Positions 46,566-55,383 are shown, counted from the first letter of the stretch. The stretch is DNA of 64,000 nt from Denitratimonas sp037478135 (GCF_037478135.1 NZ_JBBHDV010000001.1:124001-188000), one strand, 5' to 3'. Numbers and translations: made by a program. The notes: generated from the letters alone by a model not told the origin.

Positions 46566-47213
46566 ATGAACACATCATTTTCCTTTTACCGCACCGCCTT
46601 CGCGGTTGCCCTCGCGCTGGCCGTTCCGGCCGGCATCCATGCCGAAACCCCTGCCGCTGAAACCGCGCCCGCCGATGCTTTCCTTGCGGCCCTGGCCAGC
46701 CACTGCGGTCAGGCATTCGCCGGCCGCATCATCGCCAACGAGCCTGCATCGCCGCAGCCCGACGCCTTCGAAGGCAAGGCGCTGGTGATGCATGTGCGCG
46801 GCTGCGATGATCCGCACCGCCAGCTGCTGGTGCCGTTCCACGTCGGCGACGATCATTCGCGTACCTGGGTGCTGACCCGCACCGATTCCGGCCTGCGCCT
46901 GAAGCACGATCACCGCCTGGAAGACGGCAGCCCGGACGAGCAGACCATGTATGGCGGGGAATCCAACACGCCGGGTACCGCGATCCGGCAGGAATTCCCG
47001 GTCGATGCCGAATCCATCGAACTGTTCGGCCGCACCGGCGCCGATGTTTCCACCACCAACACCTGGGCGATGGAAATCGAGCCCGGCAAGCGCTTCCTCT
47101 ACGAGCTTTCGCGTCCGGAAGGTGGGCTGAACCCGAAGGGACGCATGTTCCAGGTCGAATTCGACCTGGCCACGCCGGTGGCGATACCGCCGGTGCCCTG
47201 GGGTTTCGAATAA
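46566..47213 (+). CDS. Exported hypothetical protein
   Basis: The 215-residue product is not recognised. It has a signal peptide (MNTSFSFYRTAFAVALALAVPAGIHA). The mature part has a FLAALASHCGQAFAGR start, two cysteines (residues ~48 and ~80), and a beta-rich middle with LVPFHVGDDHSRTWVLTRTDSGLRLKHDH. The ATG at 46566 is chosen for the signal peptide. Function unknown; periplasmic or secreted by inference. The gene is convergent with ggpPS, with a bidirectional hairpin between them. Confidence 0.7.
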   Translation: MNTSFSFYRTAFAVALALAVPAGIHAETPAAETAPADAFLAALASHCGQAFAGRIIANEPASPQPDAFEGKALVMHVRGCDDPHRQLLVPFHVGDDHSRTWVLTRTDSGLRLKHDHRLEDGSPDEQTMYGGESNTPGTAIRQEFPVDAESIELFGRTGADVSTTNTWAMEIEPGKRFLYELSRPEGGLNPKGRMFQVEFDLATPVAIPPVPWGFE

Positions 47214-47226
47214 GCCCAGCGTTGCG

Positions 47227-47245
47227 CGGGGGCGGATCGCCCCCG
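47227..47245. terminator. Bidirectional hairpin between convergent genes
   Basis: CGGGGGCG and CGCCCCCG pair around GAT, shortly after the plus-strand stop codon and before the end of the minus-strand gene. Confidence 0.5.
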
Positions 47246-47277
47246 TTGGCTGGCCTGCTGCCGGCACTGAGCCGGCT

Positions 47278-49671
47278 TCAGGCGCCGGTGCTGCTGCGTC
47301 CGTTGCCTGCGGCAGCGCCCGGCACTTCTTCGGTGGACTGGGTGTCGTCCTGCGGCATCGCGTAGCAGTGATGCCCGGCGCCGCTGCCGGCGTTGTCCAC
47401 CGCCGCGAGGAATTCCTGCCCCCAGCGCTGGATGTCGTAGCGCTCGACGATGTCGAACATCTGCCGCTGGCGCCCTTCGATCTCGTCTTCGGGCATCGCC
47501 AGCGCCTGCTGCAGGCCGGCGATCAGGTCATTGGCATCGTGCGGGTTGGTCAGCACCGCGCCCTTGAGCTCGGCGGCGGCACCGGCGAATTCGGACAGCA
47601 CCACCACCGCGTGGCTGCCCTCGATGCCGTGCGTGGCGACGAACTCCTTGGCCACCAGGTTCAGACCATCACGCAACGGCGTGATCCACATCACCTGCGC
47701 GGCGGCGTAGTGCGCCACCACCTCTTCGAATGGCAGGCCGCGCGCGAAGAAGCGCACCGGCGACCAGTCCAGATTGGCGTAGCGCCCATTGATGCGGCCG
47801 ACCGCCTGTTCGATCTGGGATTGCAGGTTGCGGTAGATGGTCATTTCCGCCGCCGCCGGCACGCAGACCATCAGCAGGGTCATCTCGCCGCGCAGTTCCG
47901 GATGGTTTTCCAGCAGGGTTTCCAGCGCCAGCAGCTTTTCCAGCGTGCCCTTGGTGTAGTCCAGCCGCTCGATCGACAGCACCAGCCTGCGGTTGCGGAA
48001 TTCGCGCCGGATCTGGCCGATGCGCTCGCGCACCGGTGCCTGCGCCAGCACCTGGCGGATGCGCGCAATGTCGGTGCCGATCGGGTGCGCGCCGAGGCCG
48101 ACTTCTCGGTCGCCGATGCGGATGCGGGTGGCCATCAGGTCCAGCCCGACCGCACAGCCGTAGGTCAGGAAACGTGGTGCGCAGCCTTCGCGTGAAAGGA
48201 TTTCCATCGGCATCGCGCCACGCACGACATCGACGAAATTCTCCACCTGGCGCGGGATATGGAAGCCGATGTAGTCGCACTGCAACAGGCTGCCGAGGAT
48301 TTCGCGCCGCCACGGCACCACGTTGAACACGTCGGCCGAAGGGAAATAGGTGTGGTGGAAGAAGGCGATCTTCAGATCCGGCCGCAGTTCGCGCAGGACC
48401 GCCGGCACCATCCACAGGTTGTAGTCGTGCAGCCAGACGGTGGCGCCGGGCGCGGCTTCGGCGGCGGTGGCTTCGGCGAAGCGGCGGTTCACGTTCAGAT
48501 AGGTGTTCCAGTCGTCCTCGCGGAAACGCGCGCGTTCCCAGAAGGTGTGCAGCATCGGCCAGAAGGCCTCCTTCGAGAAGCGCTTGTAGAACGCATCGAC
48601 CTCGCTCTTTTTCAGCGGCACCCGCGCCACGGTCAGATTCGGGAATTGCTCCGGATCGACCGGGGTATGCGTCTGGAAACGGCCATGGCGCGCATCATCG
48701 ATGCTCCAGGCCACCCAGGAGCCCTTGCGCCCGCTGCCGAAAAATCCCAGCAGGCTCGGGATGATGCCGTTGGGCGACTGCGGTTGGCGCCGCACCCGCT
48801 TGCCGTCTTCGATGACTTCCTCGTACGGCAGGCGGTGGTAGACCATCACCAGCTCGGCATCGCCGGTGTCGGTGTCGCGTGTGACCTTGCGGTGCGGGTC
48901 GTTGGCCGCAAGCAGGTTGAAATGATCGATTGCCTGCAGGATGCCGCCGCAGCCGGGCGCATCGGCGTGCAGCACATGCGCAAGCTGCTGCGTGGCCGAT
49001 ACCAGCGCCGGCTCGGATTCGCCCACGCACACGCCCTGGAAGCCGGCGGTGAACATCGACAGGTCGTTGAGCGTGTCGCCGGCCACCAGCACCCGCTCCC
49101 GCTCAATGCCCAGATGCGCGGCCAGTGCGCTCAGCATGCGGCCCTTGTCGGTATCCGGCGGCAGGATGTCCAGGTAGCGGTCGGCCGAATACAGCACCGA
49201 GCATTCCAGTTCCTGCGCGGCCGTCTCGATCCGGCTGCGGACCAGCTCCAGTTCTTCCGGGCTGCAGAAATACGAGCAGCGCCGTTCCTGCGGCACATCC
49301 TGGCGCACCAGCGAATCAAAACCGGCCATCGCATCAGCCACGGCGTGTTCGCCGGGCCAGCGCGCATCGACTTCGGCCTGCAATGGCTGCACCGGTTGCA
49401 AGGTGTGGCCATCGACCACGGTCGCGCCGACATCGCAGATCACATAGTCCGGACGCGGCAGGGTGGGGTCGGAAAGCAGCGGCATCACGTGCTCCAGCCC
49501 ACGTCCGGTGACGAAGGTCAGGCTGATGCCCGGATGACGCTCGATCAGCCGGTAAAGCTGCTTGCGGTGGGCCGGGCTGCCGGCCAGAAACGTGCCGTCG
49601 AGATCGGTGGCCAGCATCAGCGCCGGCTCCGACGCGGTGCGTGGAGAGGCGGAAGCGGGAGTCTGGTTCAA
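47278..49671 (-). CDS. ggpPS: Bifunctional glucosylglycerol-phosphate phosphatase/synthase (GgpPS-like)
   Basis: The 797-residue fusion has an N-terminal HAD phosphatase (LMLATDLDGTFLAG near residue 20; VLVAGDTLNDLSMF near 205) and a GT20 synthase domain from about residue 270. The synthase shows WLHDYNLWMVPAVLRELRPDLKIAFFHHTYFPSADVFNVVPWRREI and WITPLRDGLNLVAKEFVATHG. The NLWMVP and HHTYFPSADVFNV text is closer to cyanobacterial GgpS than to OtsA. GgpPS enzymes of this architecture make the osmolyte glucosylglycerol in Stenotrophomonas. The TTG at 49671 is chosen for AAGGAAATCCA upstream; the frame stays open to 49902. Trehalose-phosphate synthase/phosphatase is the alternative. Confidence 0.78.
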   Translation of the reverse strand: MNQTPASASPRTASEPALMLATDLDGTFLAGSPAHRKQLYRLIERHPGISLTFVTGRGLEHVMPLLSDPTLPRPDYVICDVGATVVDGHTLQPVQPLQAEVDARWPGEHAVADAMAGFDSLVRQDVPQERRCSYFCSPEELELVRSRIETAAQELECSVLYSADRYLDILPPDTDKGRMLSALAAHLGIERERVLVAGDTLNDLSMFTAGFQGVCVGESEPALVSATQQLAHVLHADAPGCGGILQAIDHFNLLAANDPHRKVTRDTDTGDAELVMVYHRLPYEEVIEDGKRVRRQPQSPNGIIPSLLGFFGSGRKGSWVAWSIDDARHGRFQTHTPVDPEQFPNLTVARVPLKKSEVDAFYKRFSKEAFWPMLHTFWERARFREDDWNTYLNVNRRFAEATAAEAAPGATVWLHDYNLWMVPAVLRELRPDLKIAFFHHTYFPSADVFNVVPWRREILGSLLQCDYIGFHIPRQVENFVDVVRGAMPMEILSREGCAPRFLTYGCAVGLDLMATRIRIGDREVGLGAHPIGTDIARIRQVLAQAPVRERIGQIRREFRNRRLVLSIERLDYTKGTLEKLLALETLLENHPELRGEMTLLMVCVPAAAEMTIYRNLQSQIEQAVGRINGRYANLDWSPVRFFARGLPFEEVVAHYAAAQVMWITPLRDGLNLVAKEFVATHGIEGSHAVVVLSEFAGAAAELKGAVLTNPHDANDLIAGLQQALAMPEDEIEGRQRQMFDIVERYDIQRWGQEFLAAVDNAGSGAGHHCYAMPQDDTQSTEEVPGAAAGNGRSSTGA

Positions 49672-50066
49672 TGGATTTCCTTGGAACGTGGATTCAGGCG
49701 GCAATGGCGCCATGGGGTGCGGCCGGGCAGGGCGGCATCGTGGATGCGGCATGCGATCCGGCGCATCAGCGGGTCGGCCGGAAAGGCCGGTTTCGCGCGA
49801 GGTCGTGGACAGGTGCAAGGTGCAATCGGTGCCTGTTCCAGGTTGCACCGCAGGAGAATTCCAACGAAGGCCGATGGCGGTGACGTGCGCATCCGGTGCC
49901 ACAACATAGCAGCATGAAGCGCCGTACCCAACCCGGCCGGCTGAAGGGAAATGGCGGATTCAAGCCATTTCCGGGGCTGCGCCGCGCCCTGCGCGAAGCA
50001 TGGGAAAGCAACGTGTCGCGGCGCCGATTGCTTATGATGCGCTGACCTGTTTCCGGAAACGGACCG
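49672..50066. other. Divergent promoter region between ggpPS and the PycTM-like gene
   Basis: No gene is supported in these 395 bp. A 9-bp hairpin GGAAATGGC/GCCATTTCC (49947-49972) and a TATGAT -10-like element at 50033-50038 facing right are visible. The ggpPS promoter should lie in the left half. Confidence 0.45.
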
Positions 50067-50633
50067 ATGCCCAACCACGTTTCTCCACCGGCTTCCGACC
50101 CGCCCGCATCCGCGTTCTCCGCCGTGCCCGAACGCTCCAGCGGCGATCATCTGATGCGCCTGTTGCAACAGCACCACGTGCAGTTGTCGACGATGGCCGA
50201 CACCAAGGCCAACATCATTATCACCGTATCCTCGATCGTGCTGACGCTTGCGCTGGGCCGTGCCGCTGATCCGGATTACCGGCTGGCGATGACGGTGCTC
50301 AGCGTGTTCACGCTGGTCGCGCTGCTGCTGGCGATCCTCGCGGTTCTGCCCAAATACCGCCGCATGTCCGGCGACGAAGGTGCGCGCCCGGCGGGCTTCA
50401 ACATCCTGTTCTTCGGCCACTTCGCCGGCCTTGATGAAGCTGCCTACCTGCGCGAGCTGGCCGCCGCGATGCAGACCGGCCGCGCCTACGAAACCATCGC
50501 CCGCGATGTCTACGGCCTGGGCCGCTACCTGGCCACGCACAAGTACCCCTACCTGCGGCTGAGCTACCTGTTCTTCCTCTCCGGCTTCCTGCTCGCCTGC
50601 CTGGCGCAGGGCATCGTGCTGCTCAGGGGCTGA
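50067..50633 (+). CDS. PycTM-like (DUF5706) membrane protein
   Basis: The 188-residue protein has an HxxxLSTMADTKANIIITVSSIVLTL segment (residues ~35-66), the first membrane helix of the Pycsar-effector transmembrane family. A second helix is at about 75-95 (VLSVFTLVALLLAILAVLP), a cytoplasmic stretch with FFGHFAGLDEAAYLREL, and a C-terminal helix (~165-187). PycTM effectors disrupt the membrane when a phage-activated cyclase makes cCMP or cUMP. No cyclase gene is adjacent, so this copy may have another role or be an orphan. GGAAACGGACCG precedes the ATG. Confidence 0.75.
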   Translation: MPNHVSPPASDPPASAFSAVPERSSGDHLMRLLQQHHVQLSTMADTKANIIITVSSIVLTLALGRAADPDYRLAMTVLSVFTLVALLLAILAVLPKYRRMSGDEGARPAGFNILFFGHFAGLDEAAYLRELAAAMQTGRAYETIARDVYGLGRYLATHKYPYLRLSYLFFLSGFLLACLAQGIVLLRG

Positions 50634-50672
50634 TGCGGGCCGCGGCCCCTCGGAATTTTTGAACAACAGGAT

Positions 50673-50807
50673 CATTCATAGGTTGGCGGTGACCCCGGAC
50701 TTGATCCGGGAGAACCCCAACGCCTTGATGCCGGCACATCCACAAGACTCCCGCCACGGCCGACACTCCGATGTCGGGCATCGCTTCGCTCAGCCCGGCC
50801 TATGCGG
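50673..50807 (+). repeat. Dispersed two-hairpin repeat, copy A
   Basis: It begins ATTCATAGGTTGGCGGTGAC, then has the CCCCGGA-CTTGA-TCCGGG stem. It ends with GTCGGGCATCGCTTCGCTCA and GCCCGGCCTATGCGG, whose GTCGGGC/GCCCGGC arms form a second stem. It overlaps the 3' end of the minus-strand membrane protein gene by 8 bases. Confidence 0.75.
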
Positions 50808-51741
50808 AACCGGAGAGCGTATCGGAGTCGCTCCCGCTGGAAGCCCTCACCGCCCGCCGCAAGCGCAATTCCTCATACGCCACCCAATACCCGGCCGTGG
50901 CCAGCGGCACCAGCAATGCCATCAACGGCGCGCCCAGCACTTGCCCCCACACCAGCCATCCGGGCCGCAACAGCGCCTGCATTCCGTCCATCGCGAACGC
51001 GATCATGCCGGTCAGCAGCAGTGGAAACGTCGCCACCACACCCAGCAATCCCCAGAATGCCAGCGTCGCCAGCGACACCAGCACTGCCGCCATCGTCCAG
51101 TGCCCTTTCACCAGGCGAAAACTCAGGCGCTGCGCCGATAATCCGGACTGCCCATCCAGCAGGATCGGCGGATAGATGAAGCACGCCGCGATCGACACCC
51201 AGCCCAGCGGCGGCGCCGCCGCCAGCAACCCGACCAGCAATGCCAGCAGCAACACCAGCGGCTCTCCGTGATGCTGCCCGTACCACCAGCCGATCAGCAC
51301 CGGTACCAATGCCAGCAGCATCAGCAGCAGATAGCTGCACGTGGCCAGCAGCGATGCCGGGAAGGCCCGCCAGGCTGCCGCCAGATCGCCGGCTGGCGTT
51401 TCTTGCTGCGAACCACGCGCGATCAGGCCTTGCCGCCGCAGCATCGCCAGCAGAAAGAACAATCCCGCCAGCCCCATCAACAGGCCGAACCCGCCCACCA
51501 GCCCATCCGGCCGGAACAGCCCCGGCGCGATCCACGCGCGCAACGGATCGTGTTCAAACAGCGCGCGGCTACGCCACCACCACGGCAACCACGGCAGTTG
51601 CGACACCAGGCTGTAACCCAGCGCCGGCCAGAACGCAGGCCGCAGACAGGCCAGCCACAGCGTGAAGCAATCACTGACCAGCGTGGAAAAATCCCGTGGC
51701 GCGCTCGCGGGGCGATAGGTGAGGGCAGGGTTGGATACCAT
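50800..51741 (-). CDS. Polytopic membrane protein of unknown function
   Basis: The 313-residue protein has about six hydrophobic segments (e.g. FWPALGYSLVSQLPWLPWW, GGFGLLMGLAGLFFLLAML, LLATCSYLLLMLLALVPVLIGWW, LVLLLALLVGLLAAAPPLG). It resembles the unnamed multi-pass BPSS1780-like integral membrane proteins, but no family is firmly recognised. There is no signal peptide. The start at 51741 is only 6 bp from the divergent prmC start, and no Shine-Dalgarno is present. The C-terminal tail after the last helix is Arg- and Ser-rich, and its final residues lie in repeat copy A. Confidence 0.7.
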   Translation of the reverse strand: MVSNPALTYRPASAPRDFSTLVSDCFTLWLACLRPAFWPALGYSLVSQLPWLPWWWRSRALFEHDPLRAWIAPGLFRPDGLVGGFGLLMGLAGLFFLLAMLRRQGLIARGSQQETPAGDLAAAWRAFPASLLATCSYLLLMLLALVPVLIGWWYGQHHGEPLVLLLALLVGLLAAAPPLGWVSIAACFIYPPILLDGQSGLSAQRLSFRLVKGHWTMAAVLVSLATLAFWGLLGVVATFPLLLTGMIAFAMDGMQALLRPGWLVWGQVLGAPLMALLVPLATAGYWVAYEELRLRRAVRASSGSDSDTLSGSA

Positions 51742-51747
51742 GCCCAC

Positions 51748-52620
51748 ATGATGCCTGAAGCAGAAGAAATTCCTCCCCCGTCCGACATCGCCGCGCTGCT
51801 GCGCTGGGCTGCCGCGCGCCTGCCGGAAGGCGACACCCGGCGCGAAGCCGAGCTGCTGCTCGAACACGCGCTGGACGTGAGCCGCGCCTGGCTGTTCGTA
51901 CATGCCCGCGATGTGCTCGAACCTGCCGATGTGCAGCGTTACGCGGCACTGATCGAGCGCCGCCGCGCCGGCGAACCGGTCGCCTACATCCTCGGCCGCG
52001 CCGGCTTCTGGACGCTGGATCTCACTGTTTCCCCGGCCACCCTGATCCCGCGCCCGGAAACCGAACTGCTGGTAGAAATCGCACTTGAACACCTTGCACC
52101 CGACAGCCGCGCCCGCATCGCCGACCTGGGCACCGGCAGCGGCGCGATTGCCCTGGCCCTGGCCAGCGAACGCCCGCACGCTCATGTGCTCGCCACCGAC
52201 GCCAGCATCGATGCCCTGCTGGTCGCGCAGGCCAACGCGCAGCGCCTCGGATTGCGCAATGTCGCCTTCCGTCTCGGAGATTGGTTCGCACCGCTCGAAG
52301 GCGAACAGTTCGACCTGATCGCCAGCAACCCGCCCTACATCGCCGACCGTGACCCGCATCTGCAACACGGCGACCTGCGCTTCGAGCCTGCCAACGCCCT
52401 GTCCAGCGGCAGCGACGGGCTCGACGCCTTGCGCCACATCACCACGCAGGCCCCGGCGCATCTGCACCCCGGCGGCTGGCTGCTGCTCGAACACGGCTTC
52501 GACCAGGGCGCCGCTGTCCGGCAACTGCTGCTCGATGCCGGCTTCACTGATGCGCAAACCCGCCAGGACCTGGAACACCGCGACCGCATCACCTTCGGTC
52601 GGATGCCATCGGTGGGATAG
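51748..52620 (+). CDS. prmC: Peptide chain release factor N(5)-glutamine methyltransferase PrmC
   Basis: PrmC methylates the GGQ glutamine of RF1 and RF2. The 290-residue enzyme has an N-terminal helical domain (ARLPEGDTRREAELLLEHAL), GEPVAYILGRAGFW near residue 75, SAM motif ADLGTGSGAIALALA near residue 123, and the substrate motif IASNPPYIADRDPHL near residue 192. Two adjacent ATGs (51748, 51751) may serve as start. It is divergent from the membrane protein gene with 6 bp between start codons. In enterobacteria prmC follows prfA; here it stands apart. Confidence 0.93.
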   Translation: MMPEAEEIPPPSDIAALLRWAAARLPEGDTRREAELLLEHALDVSRAWLFVHARDVLEPADVQRYAALIERRRAGEPVAYILGRAGFWTLDLTVSPATLIPRPETELLVEIALEHLAPDSRARIADLGTGSGAIALALASERPHAHVLATDASIDALLVAQANAQRLGLRNVAFRLGDWFAPLEGEQFDLIASNPPYIADRDPHLQHGDLRFEPANALSSGSDGLDALRHITTQAPAHLHPGGWLLLEHGFDQGAAVRQLLLDAGFTDAQTRQDLEHRDRITFGRMPSVG

Positions 52621-52664
52621 CACAACCCACGCCAAATCCGCCTCGCTTGCGGCACACTGTCCAC

Positions 52665-53423
52665 ATGTCGCACGCCCTTCCCGCACTGTTGCTGCTCGCC
52701 TGCGCCGTAGTGGTGCTGCTGGCGTTCATCATCCTGTGGCAACTTCACCGCATGCAGGCACTGCGCGAACAAGTCCGCGTCCTCGAACAAGCCGCCCACG
52801 AGCACACCCGCCACGCCGCCGACATCGCCAACGAACGCGAACGCATCTACAGCGATCTGCACGATGATCTGGGTGCCAAATTGCTCGGCTTGGTGCACGG
52901 TGCCAGCAATCTGATCCAGGCCGATCTGGCGCGCTCGATCCTTCAGGATCTGCGCGATGTCGTCACCCGCTCGCGCGGCACACCCGGCACCTTGGGCGAT
53001 GTACTGGCGGATATCCGCAGCGAAGCCACCCAGCGTCTGGCTGTCGTCGGCATCGGCCTGGTCTGGGAAGACCCCGGCCATCTGCCCGACCCGCAACTGG
53101 ATACCGAACGCGCCCTGCACCTGCATCGCATCGTGCGCGAAGCCATCAGCAACACCATCCGCCACGCCCATGCCCAACGCCTGCGCATACGCCTGCGCCA
53201 TGCTGGCGGACAACTGGGCATTGAACTGACCGACGATGGCGAAGGCGTTGATGCTGGCACTGCCAGATCCGGCTCCGGCATGCGTTCCATGCGCGACCGT
53301 GCCGCCGAACTGGCCGGCGACATCCGCTGGGTTCCCGGTACCGAGGGCGGCACCAAGGTTCTGCTCTCCATGCCGATACCTTCCGATATGCACATCGTTG
53401 AAGAAGTGAAGTCATCACCATGA
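52665..53423 (+). CDS. Two-component sensor histidine kinase, NarL-partner type
   Basis: The 252-residue kinase has one N-terminal membrane helix (~5-26) and a short coiled coil. The phosphoacceptor helix is ERERIYSDLHDDLGAKLLGL with the histidine near residue 66. The HATPase has REAISNTIRHAHAQ (N box), DDGEGVD (G1) and GSGMRSMRDRAAELAGD (G2). It lacks any periplasmic or PAS sensor domain, so the signal must act on the membrane segment or a partner protein. The response regulator gene overlaps its end by four bases. ATG 52665 has no clear Shine-Dalgarno. Confidence 0.88.
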   Translation: MSHALPALLLLACAVVVLLAFIILWQLHRMQALREQVRVLEQAAHEHTRHAADIANERERIYSDLHDDLGAKLLGLVHGASNLIQADLARSILQDLRDVVTRSRGTPGTLGDVLADIRSEATQRLAVVGIGLVWEDPGHLPDPQLDTERALHLHRIVREAISNTIRHAHAQRLRIRLRHAGGQLGIELTDDGEGVDAGTARSGSGMRSMRDRAAELAGDIRWVPGTEGGTKVLLSMPIPSDMHIVEEVKSSP

Positions 53424-54067
53424 CCCCCACGTACCACCGCGCCCTCGTTGTTGATGACCTGGCCTCCAGCCGCGACTGGCTGTCGCACTCGCTGCAATTG
53501 GCCTTTCCTGGCGTCAACATCGACACCGCCGCCAGCCTCGCACAAGCGGCCCAGCTGATTGATCCGCCCCCACCACTGGCGCTGATTGATCTGGGCTTGC
53601 CTGATGGCTCCGGCATCAGCCTGATCGAACGCCTTCACCGCGACACACTGTGCATCGTCGCCACCGTGTTCGATGATGACTCCCACCTATTCCCCGCCTT
53701 GCGCGCCGGTGCCCAAGGTTATGTGCTGAAAGACCAGAACACCGAAGCCCTGGCCGACATGCTGCGCGGCATCGCCGCCGGCCAACCGCCGCTGTCACCC
53801 TCGATTGCCCGCCGCCTGTTGCGTCATTTCGCAGCCCCTGTCGCGCCGCCGCCTGCCGATACCACCGACGAATCCAACCTCACCCCGCGCGAAACCGAAG
53901 TCCTGCGCCTCACGGCCAAAGGCCTCACTCGCCAGGAAGTGGCCGGAATGCTGCAACTTTCCACCCACACCGTGGCCGGATACCTCAAAGACATCTATCG
54001 CAAGCTCAGCATCGGCAGCCGCGCCGAAGCCACACTGGAAGCAGCGCGGCGTGGCTTGGTGGAGTAG
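53420..54067 (+). CDS. NarL/FixJ-family response regulator
   Basis: The 215-residue regulator has a receiver domain with the acidic pair VVDD near residue 11, the phosphoacceptor aspartate in LALIDLGLPDGSG (about residue 57), and LKDQ near residue 108. A LuxR-type helix-turn-helix follows at ~150-210 (LTPRETEVLRLTAKGLTRQEVAGMLQLSTHTVAGYLKDIYRKL). It is translationally coupled to the kinase. Targets are unknown; the dockerin/cohesin operon starts 440 bp downstream on the same strand, a suggestive but unproven relationship. Confidence 0.92.
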   Translation: MTPTYHRALVVDDLASSRDWLSHSLQLAFPGVNIDTAASLAQAAQLIDPPPPLALIDLGLPDGSGISLIERLHRDTLCIVATVFDDDSHLFPALRAGAQGYVLKDQNTEALADMLRGIAAGQPPLSPSIARRLLRHFAAPVAPPPADTTDESNLTPRETEVLRLTAKGLTRQEVAGMLQLSTHTVAGYLKDIYRKLSIGSRAEATLEAARRGLVE

Positions 54068-54508
54068 CGATTCTCCACACAGGCCGGCTCAATCAACGCG
54101 GTAGGTCGGGCTGAGCGCAGCGATGCCCGACAGCAGGGCACCAACCGGCCCCCTGACCAGCCCCGGCACCTACCGGATTGCGTGTGCTGGGCTCCCCCGG
54201 ATCACACCCTCACCAACCCCCACAGTTGCGCCAGGGTGACATGCCGTGTCTAATAGTGACGTGTTTGGACACAGTGGACGTGCAGGAAGTTCCAGACGGA
54301 AGGGGGCAGGACAGTGGCACATTTGGCTGCCTTGCCGCGTACTACCCACCAGGCCGCAGCAAGATGTGCGGCCCGGAGCCGAAAGTTCCCCATGCGTGAC
54401 AACTGCTTGCAAGGCGTCAAGCGTATGTTAAGCTCGCCGCGCCTATGGGGACGCCGGTGCACCACATCGGGTCAAACCGACCAACTCATGACTAATAGGG
54501 TGTCGAAC
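54068..54508. other. Intergenic region upstream of the dockerin/cohesin operon
   Basis: These 441 bp hold an inverted 3'-half copy of the dispersed repeat (54101-54135) and otherwise no supported gene. TTGCAA at 54407-54412 with TAAGCT 16 bp later (54429-54434) is a weak candidate promoter for the downstream operon, leaving a leader of about 70 bases. Confidence 0.45.
54101..54135 (-). repeat. Dispersed two-hairpin repeat, partial inverted copy E
   Basis: GTAGGTCGGGCTGAGCGCAG followed by CGATGCCCGACAGC is the reverse complement of the 3' half of copies A-C, with the GTCGGGC/GCCCGAC stem intact. Confidence 0.65.
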
Positions 54509-55357
54509 ATGAAGATCTTTTCTCCCAGAACCCTCCTGGCCGCCGCACTCCTGACGGCCCTGCCGATGGGCAGCGCACTGGCCTGCACCACTTCCGCATG
54601 GTCCTCGGTGACCGGAAGCGCTGAAGCTGGCAACCCCAAGGGCCGTGATGGTGAGCCGGCAGTGCCTCGCTACTCAGGTACTTGCGGTCTCCAGGCTGCA
54701 AGTGCAGGTGCCAGCTACGTTACTGACAACAGCCCAGGCGCCGAGGCGATCTACCGCGCCCGTTTTTACGTCTTTACTGGCTCTGCTGCCAACAATCCGA
54801 AGATCTTCTCGGCCACCACCGAGGATGACAATGGCGGCACTGAAGTGGTCGGCATCGCCCTCAATGGTTCGGCGATGGCTTTCACCGTCAATGGCACCAC
54901 CGTGAGCAGCACCGTCCCGGTCGCAGCTTCCAAGTGGTATGGCGTAGAAATCGCTTACGCAGCAAACGGTCCTTTCGAAGCCAAGGTTCGCGGTGCAAAC
55001 GCAGCGGCTGAGACAGTGGTCGCCAGTGCTGGTAACGCCGGCGCTCTGACTGTGGGTTCAGCAAGTTTGGGTGTGTTGAATGCAGCTGCGAACACTATTC
55101 CTCTCGCATTTGATGCGTTTGAGTCCACTCGCTCTGCTGATACCGAAATTGGGCGGCTGTGCCCGGGTGATGCAAATAACGATGGTCTCGTCAATTCAGG
55201 CGATGCCCTTGCCGCAATCAACGAGTTCCCGCCGAGCGGTTCGTATTCTCTGGGGCAGCCAGATTGCACAGAGGATGGTTTGGTGAACGCTGGTGACGCA
55301 CTGTGTGCAATGAACCGATTCACTGTTCCCACTCAGCGTTCTTGTTCCGCTAACTAA
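54509..55357 (+). CDS. Exported LamG-like protein with C-terminal type I dockerin
   Basis: The 282-residue protein has a signal peptide (MKIFSPRTLLAAALLTALPMGSALA). A beta-rich domain at ~25-210 looks like a concanavalin/LamG-type fold (YRARFYVFTGSAANNPKIFSA, KWYGVEIAYAANGPFEAKVRG). The C-terminus at 218-275 is dockerin-like. It has two EF-hand-type calcium loops, DANNDGLVNSGD (residues 221-232) and DCTEDGLVNAGD (252-263), each followed by an ALAAINEF or ALCAMNRF helix. Dockerins bind cohesins, and two cohesin-like proteins follow in the same operon. ATG 54509 fits the signal peptide; 54488 is an in-frame alternative. What the LamG-like part binds is unknown. Confidence 0.8.
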   Translation: MKIFSPRTLLAAALLTALPMGSALACTTSAWSSVTGSAEAGNPKGRDGEPAVPRYSGTCGLQAASAGASYVTDNSPGAEAIYRARFYVFTGSAANNPKIFSATTEDDNGGTEVVGIALNGSAMAFTVNGTTVSSTVPVAASKWYGVEIAYAANGPFEAKVRGANAAAETVVASAGNAGALTVGSASLGVLNAAANTIPLAFDAFESTRSADTEIGRLCPGDANNDGLVNSGDALAAINEFPPSGSYSLGQPDCTEDGLVNAGDALCAMNRFTVPTQRSCSAN

Positions 55358-55383
55358 ACCTGAAGACTTGGTTGGAGACGAAG

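Noticed and set aside
47278..49671. Trehalose-6-phosphate synthase/phosphatase (OtsAB fusion)
   Set aside because: Domain order (phosphatase first) and the NLWMVP and FFHHTYFPSADVFNV text fit GgpPS better; kept as the alternative.
47368..49917. Long plus-strand frames opposite ggpPS
   Set aside because: Antisense shadow of the fusion enzyme with no recognisable domain.
50067..50633. A complete Pycsar defence system
   Set aside because: No cyclase gene adjoins it; neighbours are an osmolyte enzyme and a polytopic membrane protein, so only the effector-like protein is claimed.
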